Below, one piece after another: positions 7,599-16,479 of a stretch of DNA of 36,978 bases. The notes below the pieces were generated by a model. That model was not told where the DNA came from and searched no databases. It saw only the letters and a program-made list of their open reading frames with translations. The translations under genes and the position numbers were made by a program. Within the stretch, counting starts at the first letter, position 1. Every line of letters starts with the position of its first letter. Source of the stretch: Ectothiorhodospiraceae bacterium (GTDB lineage: Bacteria; Pseudomonadota; Gammaproteobacteria; Nitrococcales; Aquisalimonadaceae); contig JAFIFV010000089.1 of NCBI GenBank assembly GCA_020831845.1, positions 1-36,978 of the forward strand, in the 5' to 3' direction.

Positions 7599-8531
7599 AT
7601 GAACTCGCTCAGACAGGCTGTCCGGACTTACGCCAGCCGCCGCGCCAATCGCAACGGCCTGGCGTTAACGCCGGTGCCGGGTTTGCGAATGATGTGCGTC
7701 GAAGCGCCTTCCGGCTACCTGCATTCGGTTTACAGGCCGCTGATCTGCCTGATTCTGCAGGGGGCGAAACGCCTGATCGTCGGGAAGGAGGAGAGGACCT
7801 TCACTGCCGGCCAGTCGGCGATCGTGAGCGCTGACATGCCGGTGGCCGGGAGGATCGTGCAGGCGAGCCGGAGCGAGCCCTACCTTGCGATCGCGGTGGA
7901 ACTGGAGATGGCGAGCCTGCGCGAACTCTCGGCTCACATGGATAGTCCCCGTCCACCGCGCCCATCCGAGATGATTACGCTATTCGCCGAAGACACCGAA
8001 GCCGCGCTGCTCGATTGCATATCAAGGCTGATGCGCCTGTTGGATCGCCCCGAAGCGACACCGCTGCTGCACCCGGGCATCATGCGGGAGTTGCATTTCT
8101 GGCTGCTGTCGGGACCTCACGGCACCGCCTTGCGGTCGCTTGCGGATCCGGACAGTCACGCGAGCCGCCTCGCCGCCGCCATTGCGATCATCAGAGCCGA
8201 ATACCGGTCGCGCGTGTCCGTGGAGCGGCTTGCGGCAGAGGCAGGCATGAGCCTCAGCTCGTTTCACAAGCATTTCAAGCACATGACCTCGTTGACACCG
8301 GGTCAATATCAGCAGCGGCTTCGACTGATCGAAGCGCGCCGCCTGATGTTTGACGAAGGTTCCTCGGCAAGCAATGCCGCTTTCGAGGTGGGTTATGAGA
8401 GCGTATCGCAGTTTACCCGCGAGTACGGACGCCTGTTCCAGATGCCGCCGAAACGCGATGCTCTGCGTGTCTTGAGGCCTGCCGAGGTCTCCGGCCGAGG
8501 CGCAGCCGCATCTCAACGAGCGAGGGCTTGA
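7599..8531 (+). CDS. AraC-family transcriptional regulator
   Basis: A 310-residue regulator with an N-terminal AraC_N cupin-like domain (about 20-180, including YRPLICLILQGAKRLIVG) and a C-terminal pair of helix-turn-helix motifs (about 200-295: VSVERLAAEAGMSLSSFHKH, then FEVGYESVSQFTREYGRLF). This layout matches the YqhC-like branch that often controls aldehyde or alcohol reductases next door. I chose the ATG at 7599, with GGGAGG 7 bases upstream; the frame is open to a non-ATG codon at 7566. It converges on the NmrA-like gene and is separated from doxX by the right hairpin repeat. Confidence 0.93.
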   Translation: MNSLRQAVRTYASRRANRNGLALTPVPGLRMMCVEAPSGYLHSVYRPLICLILQGAKRLIVGKEERTFTAGQSAIVSADMPVAGRIVQASRSEPYLAIAVELEMASLRELSAHMDSPRPPRPSEMITLFAEDTEAALLDCISRLMRLLDRPEATPLLHPGIMRELHFWLLSGPHGTALRSLADPDSHASRLAAAIAIIRAEYRSRVSVERLAAEAGMSLSSFHKHFKHMTSLTPGQYQQRLRLIEARRLMFDEGSSASNAAFEVGYESVSQFTREYGRLFQMPPKRDALRVLRPAEVSGRGAAASQRARA

Positions 8532-8599
8532 GCCAGATACGATAGCTGGTCCAGCCTCGCCCATACGGCTGCAAGTTACCCGTCGCTTCAAGATGACTG

Positions 8600-9535
8600 T
8601 CAGCGCTTATCGCGCAAGTGACGATTGAGCCATGCTCTCGCATCGACAGTTTCAATGCCTTTTGCATGATTATAAGTTTTTGATTTTTCCCACCACATGC
8701 CTGTACCGAGGGCAAATGCCTTGCGGTAGCGAAGCATGACATCATCCGGCGCCTGAGAGAGTTGCTCATCAAGCTCTTCAAGGGATAACTCAACGCCCTT
8801 GACGGCCTTTCCCGTTGTCTCTTCGACGATCGTAGCCAGTAGGCCGTATGAAAGGGTGTCTCCTGCCACGAAGACCACTTCATTGCGGATGCGAGGCTCT
8901 TCAAGGTATATCTCGGTCGTGAGAAGGCCAATATCCTCGGGAGTCGTGACAGTGACACGCGTATCCCAGCTTCCGAGGGCGCGGACGATGTTGGTTTCCA
9001 GGTCAACGACACCGAAGTCAGGTTCGAACAGGAAGCTCGTGAACATTCCTGTCGAGACGATGACCCATTCGGTGGCTTCCTGCGAGCGCAGAAGTTTTCT
9101 CACCTCGTATTGCTCGTCGAATACAGGTTGGCCACTCCCTTTTCCAACGAGGTCGTAATCGACTCCGAACTGCCAGGGGAAGTACCTGTTGACTCCAGCC
9201 TTCAAAACCGCCTGCGTAATCTTTGTCTGCGTTCCAGTTCCTGCCACGAACCCTGTGCAGCAGATAACCGTTTGAAATTTTCCGAACAACTCGGCGAGGA
9301 TTTCCTCGGTGCCTTCAGCCAAGTCAAAGTGTATTATCTCGACCCCAAGACCGCCGAGCTCTCCTGTCACTTCCTGCTTGTACCTATCCGCCGATGTGGT
9401 GAAACCAGGCTCTACAAGGACACTGACGGTGTCAGGACTGACCTTGGAGGCCAGGTTTTTGATCACTTGCATACCGAGCTGACCCGCTCCGAGGATAAGG
9501 ATTTTTTCAAGACTGGATTTTTCATTGATGGGCAT
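8600..9535 (-). CDS. NmrA-like / aromatic alcohol reductase family NAD(P)-binding protein
   Basis: A 311-residue Rossmann-fold protein of the NmrA/isoflavone reductase branch of atypical short-chain dehydrogenases. The N-terminal ILILGAGQLGMQVIKNLA carries the GxGxxG-type dinucleotide loop; mid-protein YFPWQFGVDYD and WVIVSTGMFTSFLFEP are typical of the branch. Such proteins either reduce aromatic substrates with NADPH or bind NAD(P) as a sensor; the substrate is not evident. AGGAG abuts one ATG (9541) but is 6 bases from the second (9535), so I start there. It is divergent from the LysR gene at 9963, which probably controls it. Base composition is visibly lower in GC than the right half of the window. 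Confidence 0.88.
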   Translation of the reverse strand: MPINEKSSLEKILILGAGQLGMQVIKNLASKVSPDTVSVLVEPGFTTSADRYKQEVTGELGGLGVEIIHFDLAEGTEEILAELFGKFQTVICCTGFVAGTGTQTKITQAVLKAGVNRYFPWQFGVDYDLVGKGSGQPVFDEQYEVRKLLRSQEATEWVIVSTGMFTSFLFEPDFGVVDLETNIVRALGSWDTRVTVTTPEDIGLLTTEIYLEEPRIRNEVVFVAGDTLSYGLLATIVEETTGKAVKGVELSLEELDEQLSQAPDDVMLRYRKAFALGTGMWWEKSKTYNHAKGIETVDARAWLNRHLRDKR

Positions 9536-9962
9536 GTGCATCTCCTGAGATCGATGAGATCGATGAGATCGTCAAGTCAAGGTAAATCAGATAACGCAAT
9601 CGAACGTCACCCGAAGCGATTCACATGCAGGATATGCGCTGGCGCGTGGATTTATAACAGCTCTCTCTGGAAAACAGAATTATGAAAACAGAAATAACGC
9701 GCACTTTTTGTTTCTCTTCTTGAAAATCAATTTTGCCGAAAACGAAATTAAACTCAGCTGCGTGATCGACTATTCTGCTGCCATCTGCTTATATGGAGTT
9801 GATCCATGAAAACGACTTATTCCATGATGCTGAGCTGGCCGGGCTGGAGCGTCGAGATGGCCGCCTGGGGCCGGATCCGGAGACGGCCGAGTTTTGACAC
9901 CGTGTGTCCGAGCGCAGCCGGTGTTCGGGCAATAGGTTATCGGAAGCCGGGGAGCCCAATAC
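9536..9962. promoter_or_regulatory. Divergent control region, NmrA-like gene / lysR
   Basis: This 427-base AT-rich gap holds a 9-bp tandem repeat, GAGATCGAT (9547-9571, 2.8 copies), in the leader of the NmrA-like gene and a direct repeat GAAAACAGAA at 9670-9679 and 9684-9693 (14-bp step). On the minus strand TATAAA (near 9652) is a plausible -10 for the NmrA-like gene with a poor -35, as expected for an activated promoter. The direct repeat just upstream is a candidate regulator site. A 66-codon frame at 9806-10006 overlaps lysR and looks like chance. Confidence 0.45.
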
Positions 9963-10889
9963 ATGGATCGACTTCAAGCCATGCAGATATTCGTCCGTGT
10001 GGTTGAGATGCACGGCTTCAGTAAAGCCGCGGAGAACCTGGCCCTTCCCCCCTCGACGGTCACTCGCGCCATCAAGGAGCTGGAAAATCACCTTGGCGTG
10101 AAACTCCTCCAACGTACTACACGGCATTTGAACCTGACCCCCGATGGAAGTCTTTACTACGATCACTGCCGCCGTCTACTAGCCGAACTGGAGACTGTCG
10201 AGGCAGGCTTTCGTGGCGGCGATGAACGGGTCAGAGGCAAGCTTCGAGTCGGCATGACCGCCTCGATGGCCAAGCTATTCGTACTGCCTGCCATCAAGCC
10301 ATTTCAGGCCCGTTACCCCGAGGTGGAACTGACCCTGATCTTGAGCGACCGGACCGTGGATCTGGTTCCGGAGGGCATTGATTGCGTCATTCGTGCCGGC
10401 GTACCCCAGGATTCTCTTACCCTGGTGGCGCGTCGCATTGCCAGCTTCGAATGGGTGACATGCGCCTCGCCCGAGTACCTTAAAGAACATGGTGAGCCGC
10501 ACTCATTGGAAGATTTGAAACATCACCATGCTGTCGGCTTTCTCTCCGGGCATCAGGGCCGCTCCATGGATTGGCGCTTCGTGGTCAACGATGAAGAGCG
10601 AGTCGTACGGATGAACGAGAACCTGATCGTCAACGACACCGAGACCTACATCGCTTGTGGCTTGGAAGGCCTGGGCCTGATACGAGCGGCAAATTACATG
10701 GTGGTGCCGCACCTACGCAGCGGCCAGTTGCAGCGAGTCCTAGGCGACATCCGAGCGCCAGTCGTGCCTATATCAGTCATGTATCCACAGAATCGTCACT
10801 TGTCGCCCCTCGTGCGGGCATTCGTGGATTGGCTAGGTGACCTCATGCAACGTGCCGAGCGCGAGTGGCAAGTCGACATCCCCCGTTGA
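9963..10889 (+). CDS. LysR-family transcriptional regulator
   Basis: A 308-residue LysR-type regulator. The N-terminal winged helix (MDRLQAMQIFVRVVEMHGFS ... AAENLALPPSTVTRAIKELE, residues 1-62) is followed by the linker helix and a periplasmic-binding-like effector domain (about 90-295) that includes LVPEGIDCVIRAGVPQDSL and ETYIACGLEGLGLI. It belongs by eye to the large CrgA/DmlR-like subgroup that commonly controls a divergent reductase gene. Divergent transcription from the NmrA-like gene supports that target. The start ATG lacks a strong Shine-Dalgarno sequence but MDRLQAMQIF is the standard family start. Confidence 0.93.
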   Translation: MDRLQAMQIFVRVVEMHGFSKAAENLALPPSTVTRAIKELENHLGVKLLQRTTRHLNLTPDGSLYYDHCRRLLAELETVEAGFRGGDERVRGKLRVGMTASMAKLFVLPAIKPFQARYPEVELTLILSDRTVDLVPEGIDCVIRAGVPQDSLTLVARRIASFEWVTCASPEYLKEHGEPHSLEDLKHHHAVGFLSGHQGRSMDWRFVVNDEERVVRMNENLIVNDTETYIACGLEGLGLIRAANYMVVPHLRSGQLQRVLGDIRAPVVPISVMYPQNRHLSPLVRAFVDWLGDLMQRAEREWQVDIPR

Positions 10890-11155
10890 GGGGGATTGGC
10901 TGATGAACTGCCTAATCATGGTGCCGTTCAGCATCTTCGCCTTTGGCCAGATAACCGTTTCCTTATCCCGGAAGACGAGATTCCGTATGGTGGCCTCGCT
11001 CAAGCGCCCGTGGCTGCGGACGGGGACACCTATATACTACGCGGAGCAGGGGCGCCCGAAGGTTGTTCTCAGGCGTCGGGGAAATCGGTCTGAAAACACC
11101 AAAATCGGCGAGATTTGCGCTCACCCATGAACGGCTGACAACGGACGTGACGTTT
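10890..11155. other. Gap downstream of lysR
   Basis: No gene is recognised in these 266 bases. Two overlapping plus-strand frames exist; one (from 10896) contains PEDEIPYGGLAQAPVAADGD, which looks protein-like but matches nothing I know and has no ribosome-binding site. Degraded coding DNA is possible. Confidence 0.3.
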
Positions 11156-11623
11156 ATGCTCGATTACCCATCGCACATCCACTTCTTCAGTTGGTCCACG
11201 CGCGTGTCCATTGAACTCCCGGCAGGGTTCGAGGTGGCGGAAGAGGACGACGCGGAGCGTTTTGCGCTTTACGCCGATGACCTGGACGATGACGACCCCT
11301 GGGGCGCACGGGTCCAAACCCGGGTCGCTGTGCTGCCCAGCGATACGCCGGGCGGGCACCTGGCGTTGGCCGATGCCGCCCTGGACCGGCTTAATGCGAG
11401 CGCCGATGCGCGCGAAGAGCATGTTATCGACCATTGTCCCGCCGTTGAGCAGACGCTGCGTTATCGCGACAACGACGGTGATGAAGTCCTGCAGCACGCT
11501 GCGTACGTTCAGGCTGGGGACTTGCTCTTTTCGATTGTGGCGCAGTCTCCGGGTGATCGCGCTGCAGAGTACCTTCCCGTGTTTCGAGAGATGGTGAGAT
11601 CCGTTCGGCTTATCCTTGTCTGA
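11156..11623 (+). CDS. Small protein, DcrB/PsbP-like fold suspected (paralogue 1)
   Basis: A 155-residue soluble, acidic protein without signal peptide or membrane segment. It contains SIELPAGFEVAEEDDAERF near the N-terminus and ends YLPVFREMVRSVRLILV. The pattern of a short amphipathic start, a central beta-rich stretch and a final phrase about fitting the last R-(S/T)-x-R-(L/F) helix is seen in DcrB/DUF1795 and other PsbP-like-fold proteins; the assignment is inference. The start is uncertain: ATG 11156 has a weak ribosome-binding site and the frame continues upstream to a TTG at 11063. It is followed 24 bases later by a similar protein, so the pair probably forms an operon. Confidence 0.65.
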   Translation: MLDYPSHIHFFSWSTRVSIELPAGFEVAEEDDAERFALYADDLDDDDPWGARVQTRVAVLPSDTPGGHLALADAALDRLNASADAREEHVIDHCPAVEQTLRYRDNDGDEVLQHAAYVQAGDLLFSIVAQSPGDRAAEYLPVFREMVRSVRLILV

Positions 11624-11647
11624 TGCACTGAATGGAAAGGAATATTC

Positions 11648-12124
11648 ATGCGTACTTCCCAGCTTGTTGCCAGCTTCGCGCATAAGGAACTGGCCGTTTC
11701 GCTGCTGCTGCCAGAGGACTGGAGTGCCGAGGGTCTGGGGGTGGACGGCGTCCGCTTCCACGGTCCGGAGGACCACGAACTGGACGATTATCACCCCACC
11801 TTCAGCATCACCGCCGGGCAGGCGGATGGTTTCGGTGACGCCTGGTTTGACGAGTTCACAGCGCAGGCACGCCGGCAACGCGAACAGAGCTATGAGGGGT
11901 TCAGACCCCGTGCGCACGAGCGCTACATGTTGTCGAGCCTGGTCCCGGTGGATGCCACGTGGTACGAATGGGATGCTGGACCGGGCCTGCGCACGGCCCA
12001 GCTACAGGCGCTGATTCCCGGGGGCATGCGTCTGTACGTCATCAACGGCGCAACGCGTATCGAACGAGCCGATATCGACTTGCCTGTCTTCGACGCCATA
12101 CTTCGTAGCCTGCGGTTGCTTTAG
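11648..12124 (+). CDS. Small protein, DcrB/PsbP-like fold suspected (paralogue 2)
   Basis: A 158-residue acidic soluble protein. It opens with SFAHKELAVSLLLPEDWSAE, a phrasing that parallels the first gene (STRVSIELPAGFEVAE), and ends RADIDLPVFDAILRSLRLL, parallel to the first gene's C-terminus. The two are therefore likely diverged duplicates. GAAAGG precedes the ATG. No catalytic motif is visible; proteins of this kind are sometimes immunity or chaperone-like factors of secretion systems, but nothing nearby supports a secretion system. Function unknown. Confidence 0.75.
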   Translation: MRTSQLVASFAHKELAVSLLLPEDWSAEGLGVDGVRFHGPEDHELDDYHPTFSITAGQADGFGDAWFDEFTAQARRQREQSYEGFRPRAHERYMLSSLVPVDATWYEWDAGPGLRTAQLQALIPGGMRLYVINGATRIERADIDLPVFDAILRSLRLL

Positions 12125-12210
12125 TCGTCGGCCGAAAGCCGCCGCCGCGGCCATGCCTTCGATGGACGACCTTCGGTGCAGCGCACCTGAAGCGTGGACT
12201 TGCCGCAACC

Positions 12211-13512
12211 TCAGGCCGCCCGGGCGCGCAGCAGGAAGGATGCGCAGGCCACCCCAGCCAAACCAAAGAAGGCGCCGGGGTGCGCACCAAGCACAAGGCT
12301 TAGCCCCAAGCCGGCAAACAGTGCGGCGCCGCCAATGATGATGCGCCAGGTGCTGGTAGCCGCCGTCACATCCTGCCGCCGACGGCTCTCGAACCAGGCC
12401 ACCGCTACCATGATGGGCAACACCATCAGCGCACAGAGCAGCAGCCACTCGAGTCGCCCCTGCCAGAAGCCCGCGTCACCGGGCAGCGTGCCCATACCGA
12501 AGTTGAGCCACTCACCCACCCGGGCTGCGGGAACTTCGGCCAGCTTGTGCCACAGATAGAGCTGCAGACCCAGGGCACCCAGGATCACAGTCAAACGGTC
12601 TGCCCGGCCACGCTCCAGAAAACGGCGGACCGGCTTCTCAAAAATCAGCACGGCGCCCACCTGTAGCCACATCACGCCGAGCAGGGCGAGTGTCGGCGGC
12701 AGCAGATTGGAGGCGCCGCCCACTTCGCCGTCCACCATCTGGACCGGATAGCCACTGGTCACGCTCAACCCCAGCCAGATCATGCCCAGCAGCAGGAATA
12801 CCGGCCCGGCTTGGCTCGCCTTGAATCGCCCTCGCCACCAGGCAATGCCGAGTTGCTGTGGAACCAGCCAGATGGCTAGGACATTGAGCCAGCCCAACAG
12901 GTGATGATCGGAGACCACCCGGGCCCCGAACTGCAGCACGTCTGCTGGTGCGCTGAGACTGGCGCGCAGCAGATCAATGACAGCCGCAAACAGAATCAGG
13001 CCGACGATGACTTTCAGCCCCCAGCGGCGATCGGCCCAGACGCAGACCCCCAGCAGGGCCTGCACACCCAGCAACAGCAGCAGAAACCACAGATGCACGG
13101 TCAGCGAATTGTTCAAGGGCTCCAGCATCCGGCCACCGAGCACCAGCGACACCACGACAAATGCCACCAGAACCACCATGTAACTGACGGTCGGCCGCGC
13201 CAGACCGAGAGCACGGCCAGCCCACCATTGCAGTTGCGATTCCCCGCTCAGGTTGCGCTTTTCGGAGCCTTCCGACGACACCGCTGCCGAAACAAAGACG
13301 AACAGCGGTACCACTTGAACCACCCAGGTAAAGAAGCCGGCCGGCGGCCAGGTCTGAAGCAGATGCTCGGTATCGACCATCTGGCCAGCTTCAATGACCG
13401 GCAGCGTGGCGAGCCAGTGGCCGAGCACCACAACCAGCAGAGCGCCAGCGCGTATGGCATCCAGGTAGGGGTCGCGATGTCTCGCTGTGGTGGCGTTCGG
13501 GTCAGCGCTCAT
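12211..13512 (-). CDS. Acyltransferase-3 family membrane protein
   Basis: A 433-residue polytopic inner-membrane protein with about ten hydrophobic segments. The N-terminal RDPYLDAIRAGALLVVVLGH matches the acyltransferase-3 (OatA/WecH/NodX) signature, R-x-x-A-x-x-x-V-x-x-x-H, in which the His is required for O-acylation of sugars. Members move acyl groups from the cytoplasm onto surface polysaccharides or small molecules. The substrate is unknown, and no polysaccharide cluster adjoins it. The ATG at 13512 is chosen because the family signature follows within 20 residues; the frame is open far upstream but that part is not hydrophobic and crosses the divergent promoter region. It converges on the 11648 gene. 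Confidence 0.85.
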   Translation of the reverse strand: MSADPNATTARHRDPYLDAIRAGALLVVVLGHWLATLPVIEAGQMVDTEHLLQTWPPAGFFTWVVQVVPLFVFVSAAVSSEGSEKRNLSGESQLQWWAGRALGLARPTVSYMVVLVAFVVVSLVLGGRMLEPLNNSLTVHLWFLLLLLGVQALLGVCVWADRRWGLKVIVGLILFAAVIDLLRASLSAPADVLQFGARVVSDHHLLGWLNVLAIWLVPQQLGIAWWRGRFKASQAGPVFLLLGMIWLGLSVTSGYPVQMVDGEVGGASNLLPPTLALLGVMWLQVGAVLIFEKPVRRFLERGRADRLTVILGALGLQLYLWHKLAEVPAARVGEWLNFGMGTLPGDAGFWQGRLEWLLLCALMVLPIMVAVAWFESRRRQDVTAATSTWRIIIGGAALFAGLGLSLVLGAHPGAFFGLAGVACASFLLRARAA

Positions 13513-13775
13513 GGTGCTGACAACATAGCAAAACTGCGACCCATGATGCCCGGCGTTATTGGGGCGGTGCGGGTGAGGCAACTGTCGTCCGGCAGAGCGG
13601 GGAAGACCTGCTTCCGGGAATCCGGTTTCCTCGAACGGCGCGCGACTGCTGTCGGGGCGCCAACCGGAGATCACAGCTGCTGTGAGCTTGTGGTGGTGCG
13701 TCGAATTGTTATAAAGCGTTCCTGATCCTACGATGGCCAGGTAGAGACGGCAGCAGGCCCATGAGGACAGAAGCA

Positions 13776-15446
13776 ATGAGCCAGGGAGCATCTTCTCCGC
13801 GCCTTGCCAGCGCCTTCGAAGCCCTGGAGCGCGGTGAGTGGGGGGCCGCGCGCGAGGCATTTGAGGAGGCATTGGCTGTCCATGAGTCAGCGGATGCCTA
13901 CGAGGGACTGAGCTGGGCGGCAATGGGGCTCGACGATGGTGAGCAGGCCATTCGAGCCCGACAGCAGGCATATCGACTCTATCGTGACGCGGGCGACAAC
14001 ATCAGCGCCGCGCGCATGGCCATTTGGGCCGGCAAGGATCATGAAGACTTCCGGGGTGAGCCGGCGGTGGCTCGCGGTTGGCGCCAGCGGGCTCATCGCC
14101 TGCTGCGGGATCAGCCCTTGGCGCCGGAACACGGCTGGCTGGCGCTCATGGAGTGCTGGGCCACACTCGAGTCGGGCGAGGATTGCGCATGGGTACAGCA
14201 ACGCGCCTGTGAGGCGATCAACGTGGCCGAACACTGTGATGAGCCGGATATCGGGATAGTTGCGCTGGCGGTGGAGGGGCTTGCCCTGGTGGGTGTCGGC
14301 CAGGTCGACGATGGCATGAAGCGCCTGGACGAGTCGGCCACCGCAGTGTTTGGTGGCGAGCTCCGCCACGAGATCTGGAGTCTCCCGGTGTTCTGTTTGC
14401 TGATCTTTGCCTGTCAGCGCGTGCGTGATCTCAGCCGCGCCGCACAGTGGTGCGAGCGGATGGGTGAAGCTGCCGAGCGCATCCGCCACATGGGCAGTCA
14501 GGGGATCTGCCGAACACATTACGCGAGCATACTGACCTCCAGCGGGCAATGGGATGAGGCCGAGACGGCTCTGGCAGAGGCGGCAGAGTGCTTCGCGGCG
14601 AGCTGGCCGCCCCGCGTGATTGAGGCGAAAGTCCGCCTGGCCGAGTTGCACCGACGTCAGGGCCGGCACGAGCTGGCGAAAACCGAATTCAGTCGGTTCG
14701 ATTGGCACCCGCTGGCGATGCTCGGGCTGGCTGAACTCGCGCTCGATGCGGGGCAGTACGACGAGGCGGATGCTCTTGTCGCACGTTTTCTGCGGCAGAT
14801 CCCGGAGAGCAATCGCCTTTCTCGGGCGCCGGGTCTTGAACTGCTGGTGCGCATCCTTACCACCTCTGGTGACATCCGCCGTGCCTCCGGGGCAATGGGC
14901 GAACTCGATGCCCTGGCCGCGACTGCTGGCACGGACCCGCTACGCGGTGCCGCATGCTTTGCCCAGGCGCTGGTGGCTCGCGCGTCGGGCGACACGGATA
15001 GGGCTCGGGCTGGTCTCGAGGATGCAGTCACGCTCTTCGGTCGTGGCGGGACTCCTTTCGAGGCTGCTCGGGCGCGGCTCGAACTGGCGAATTTGCTGAT
15101 GTCTGGCGGTGAATTGGAACCGGCACGGAACGAGGCCGTGGCGGCGCGGCAGGCGCTGGAGGATCTGGGTGCGGTCAGCATGCTCCAGCGTGCCGATAGG
15201 CTCCTTGCTCGCATCAATGAGCAATTGGCAGCCGGCAACCATGATGCTGGTACCGCCATGCTGACGCCACGCCAGATCGAGGTTCTGCGGTTGGCGGCCC
15301 AGGGCCTGGGTGATCGCGACATCGCGGCGGCGCTCGGTATCAGTGAACATACCGTGCACCGGCACATGGGGAACATCCTGCTGCGCCTTGATGCACCCAC
15401 GCGTGCCGCTGCGGTCGCGCTGGCGGCTCGCCACAACTTGCTTTGA
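13776..15446 (+). CDS. LuxR-type regulator with N-terminal TPR array
   Basis: A 556-residue transcription factor. About 480 residues of alpha-helical TPR-like repeats (for example SADAYEGLSWAAMGLDDGEQ, GQWDEAETALAEAAECF, GQYDEADALVARFL) precede a C-terminal LuxR/GerE helix-turn-helix (about 492-555) with LTPRQIEVLRLAAQGLGDRD, IAAALGISEHTVHRHMGNIL and LDAPTRAAAV. There is no receiver or autoinducer domain, and no AAA ATPase domain as in MalT-type (LAL) regulators. GAGGA lies 8 bases before ATG 13776; an in-frame ATG at 13761 is an alternative. It lies just upstream of a methyltransferase gene in the same direction; regulators of this build are often paired with one, so it is the likely target. 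Confidence 0.9.
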   Translation: MSQGASSPRLASAFEALERGEWGAAREAFEEALAVHESADAYEGLSWAAMGLDDGEQAIRARQQAYRLYRDAGDNISAARMAIWAGKDHEDFRGEPAVARGWRQRAHRLLRDQPLAPEHGWLALMECWATLESGEDCAWVQQRACEAINVAEHCDEPDIGIVALAVEGLALVGVGQVDDGMKRLDESATAVFGGELRHEIWSLPVFCLLIFACQRVRDLSRAAQWCERMGEAAERIRHMGSQGICRTHYASILTSSGQWDEAETALAEAAECFAASWPPRVIEAKVRLAELHRRQGRHELAKTEFSRFDWHPLAMLGLAELALDAGQYDEADALVARFLRQIPESNRLSRAPGLELLVRILTTSGDIRRASGAMGELDALAATAGTDPLRGAACFAQALVARASGDTDRARAGLEDAVTLFGRGGTPFEAARARLELANLLMSGGELEPARNEAVAARQALEDLGAVSMLQRADRLLARINEQLAAGNHDAGTAMLTPRQIEVLRLAAQGLGDRDIAAALGISEHTVHRHMGNILLRLDAPTRAAAVALAARHNLL

Positions 15447-15591
15447 CCCACCATGGCCTGAATCGGCCATCCCGGAATCAATCTGCCATGGCCTGCCTTC
15501 GCGAAGCGCGGGGCCTGTCTTCTGCTGCACGCTGACTCCGGATGCGGTCACCGGGACCGCACAACCAACGTACGACGAAAGGAGGATGGTC

Positions 15592-16479
15592 ATGAGCACA
15601 CAGCAGCAGACAGTGTTTGATCCGGCGCTGGCCAAACAGGAGCTGCACGATGAATGGCAGGCCGCCGCTCCAGGTTGGCACCGTTGGGTGGACACCATGG
15701 AGTCCGCCGACGGTAGCGGGAAACTGAGTCGCATCCTTATCGAAGCGGCCCAGCTACGGCCTGGCAACGCGGTGCTCGATGTGGGCGCGGGCTATGGTGA
15801 GCCGGGGCTGCCGGCCGCGCGTGCCGTGGCCCCCGGTGGACGGGTGGTGCTCCAGGACCTGGCGGGCGACATGTTGGACGTTGCGCGTATGCGGGTTGAA
15901 GCAGAGGAGCTGAGCGACGTCGAGTTTGCGTATCTGGAAGGTGATGCCGAGGAACTGGATCTGCCTTCAGCCAGCTTCGACGCAATCCTCAGCCGCGCAG
16001 CGTTGATGTACTGCTACGACATCGTTGGCACCTTGCGCCGTCTGCGCTCCTTCCTCAAGCCCGGAGGCCGGATTGCCGCCTGCGTCTGGAGCACGCCCGA
16101 GGCCGTAGCGTTCGCGTCGCCCATGCCGGTCATACTCGACGCTCTGGAATTGCCACCACCGGATTCCGGCTGCATGGGGCCGTTTGCGCTGGCCGAGCGC
16201 GAGCAACTGGCCAAGGTGGTTCGTGAGGCCGGCTTCGCCGACATAGACAGCGGGACGGAGACCGCTGTGTGGTGGTTCGATTCGGCAGCGGACTGCACCC
16301 GCTTCATCCGCGATGTTGCGCCACCCATCACCGCCCTCGTGGACCAGCGCACGACCGAGGTGCAGGAACGGGTCTGGCAACGGGTCACGAACGAAGCCTG
16401 GCAACCGTTTCTGCAGCCGGACGGGCGGGTGCGCCTGACCAACGAGGCCCACTGGGTTGTGGGCACCAACCCTCGTTGA
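15592..16479 (+). CDS. Class I SAM-dependent methyltransferase
   Basis: A 295-residue soluble methyltransferase of the UbiE/Methyltransf_11 type. Motif I is VLDVGAGYGEPGL (about 60-72), followed by VVLQDLAGDMLDVAR (acidic loop binding the ribose of SAM), YLEGDAEELDLPSASFDAIL (motifs II/III) and LRSFLKPGGRIA. Substrate-recognising parts are in the C-terminal third and give no hint. ATG 15592 has an ideal AAAGGAGG 7 bases upstream. The preceding TPR-LuxR gene ends 145 bases away; a small hairpin (15453-15470, ATGGCC/GGCCAT) lies in between. Confidence 0.92.
   Translation: MSTQQQTVFDPALAKQELHDEWQAAAPGWHRWVDTMESADGSGKLSRILIEAAQLRPGNAVLDVGAGYGEPGLPAARAVAPGGRVVLQDLAGDMLDVARMRVEAEELSDVEFAYLEGDAEELDLPSASFDAILSRAALMYCYDIVGTLRRLRSFLKPGGRIAACVWSTPEAVAFASPMPVILDALELPPPDSGCMGPFALAEREQLAKVVREAGFADIDSGTETAVWWFDSAADCTRFIRDVAPPITALVDQRTTEVQERVWQRVTNEAWQPFLQPDGRVRLTNEAHWVVGTNPR

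Noticed and set aside
9806..10006. 66-codon frame before lysR preceded by GGAG
   Set aside because: It overlaps the lysR start in another frame, has no family resemblance, and lies in what should be a control region.
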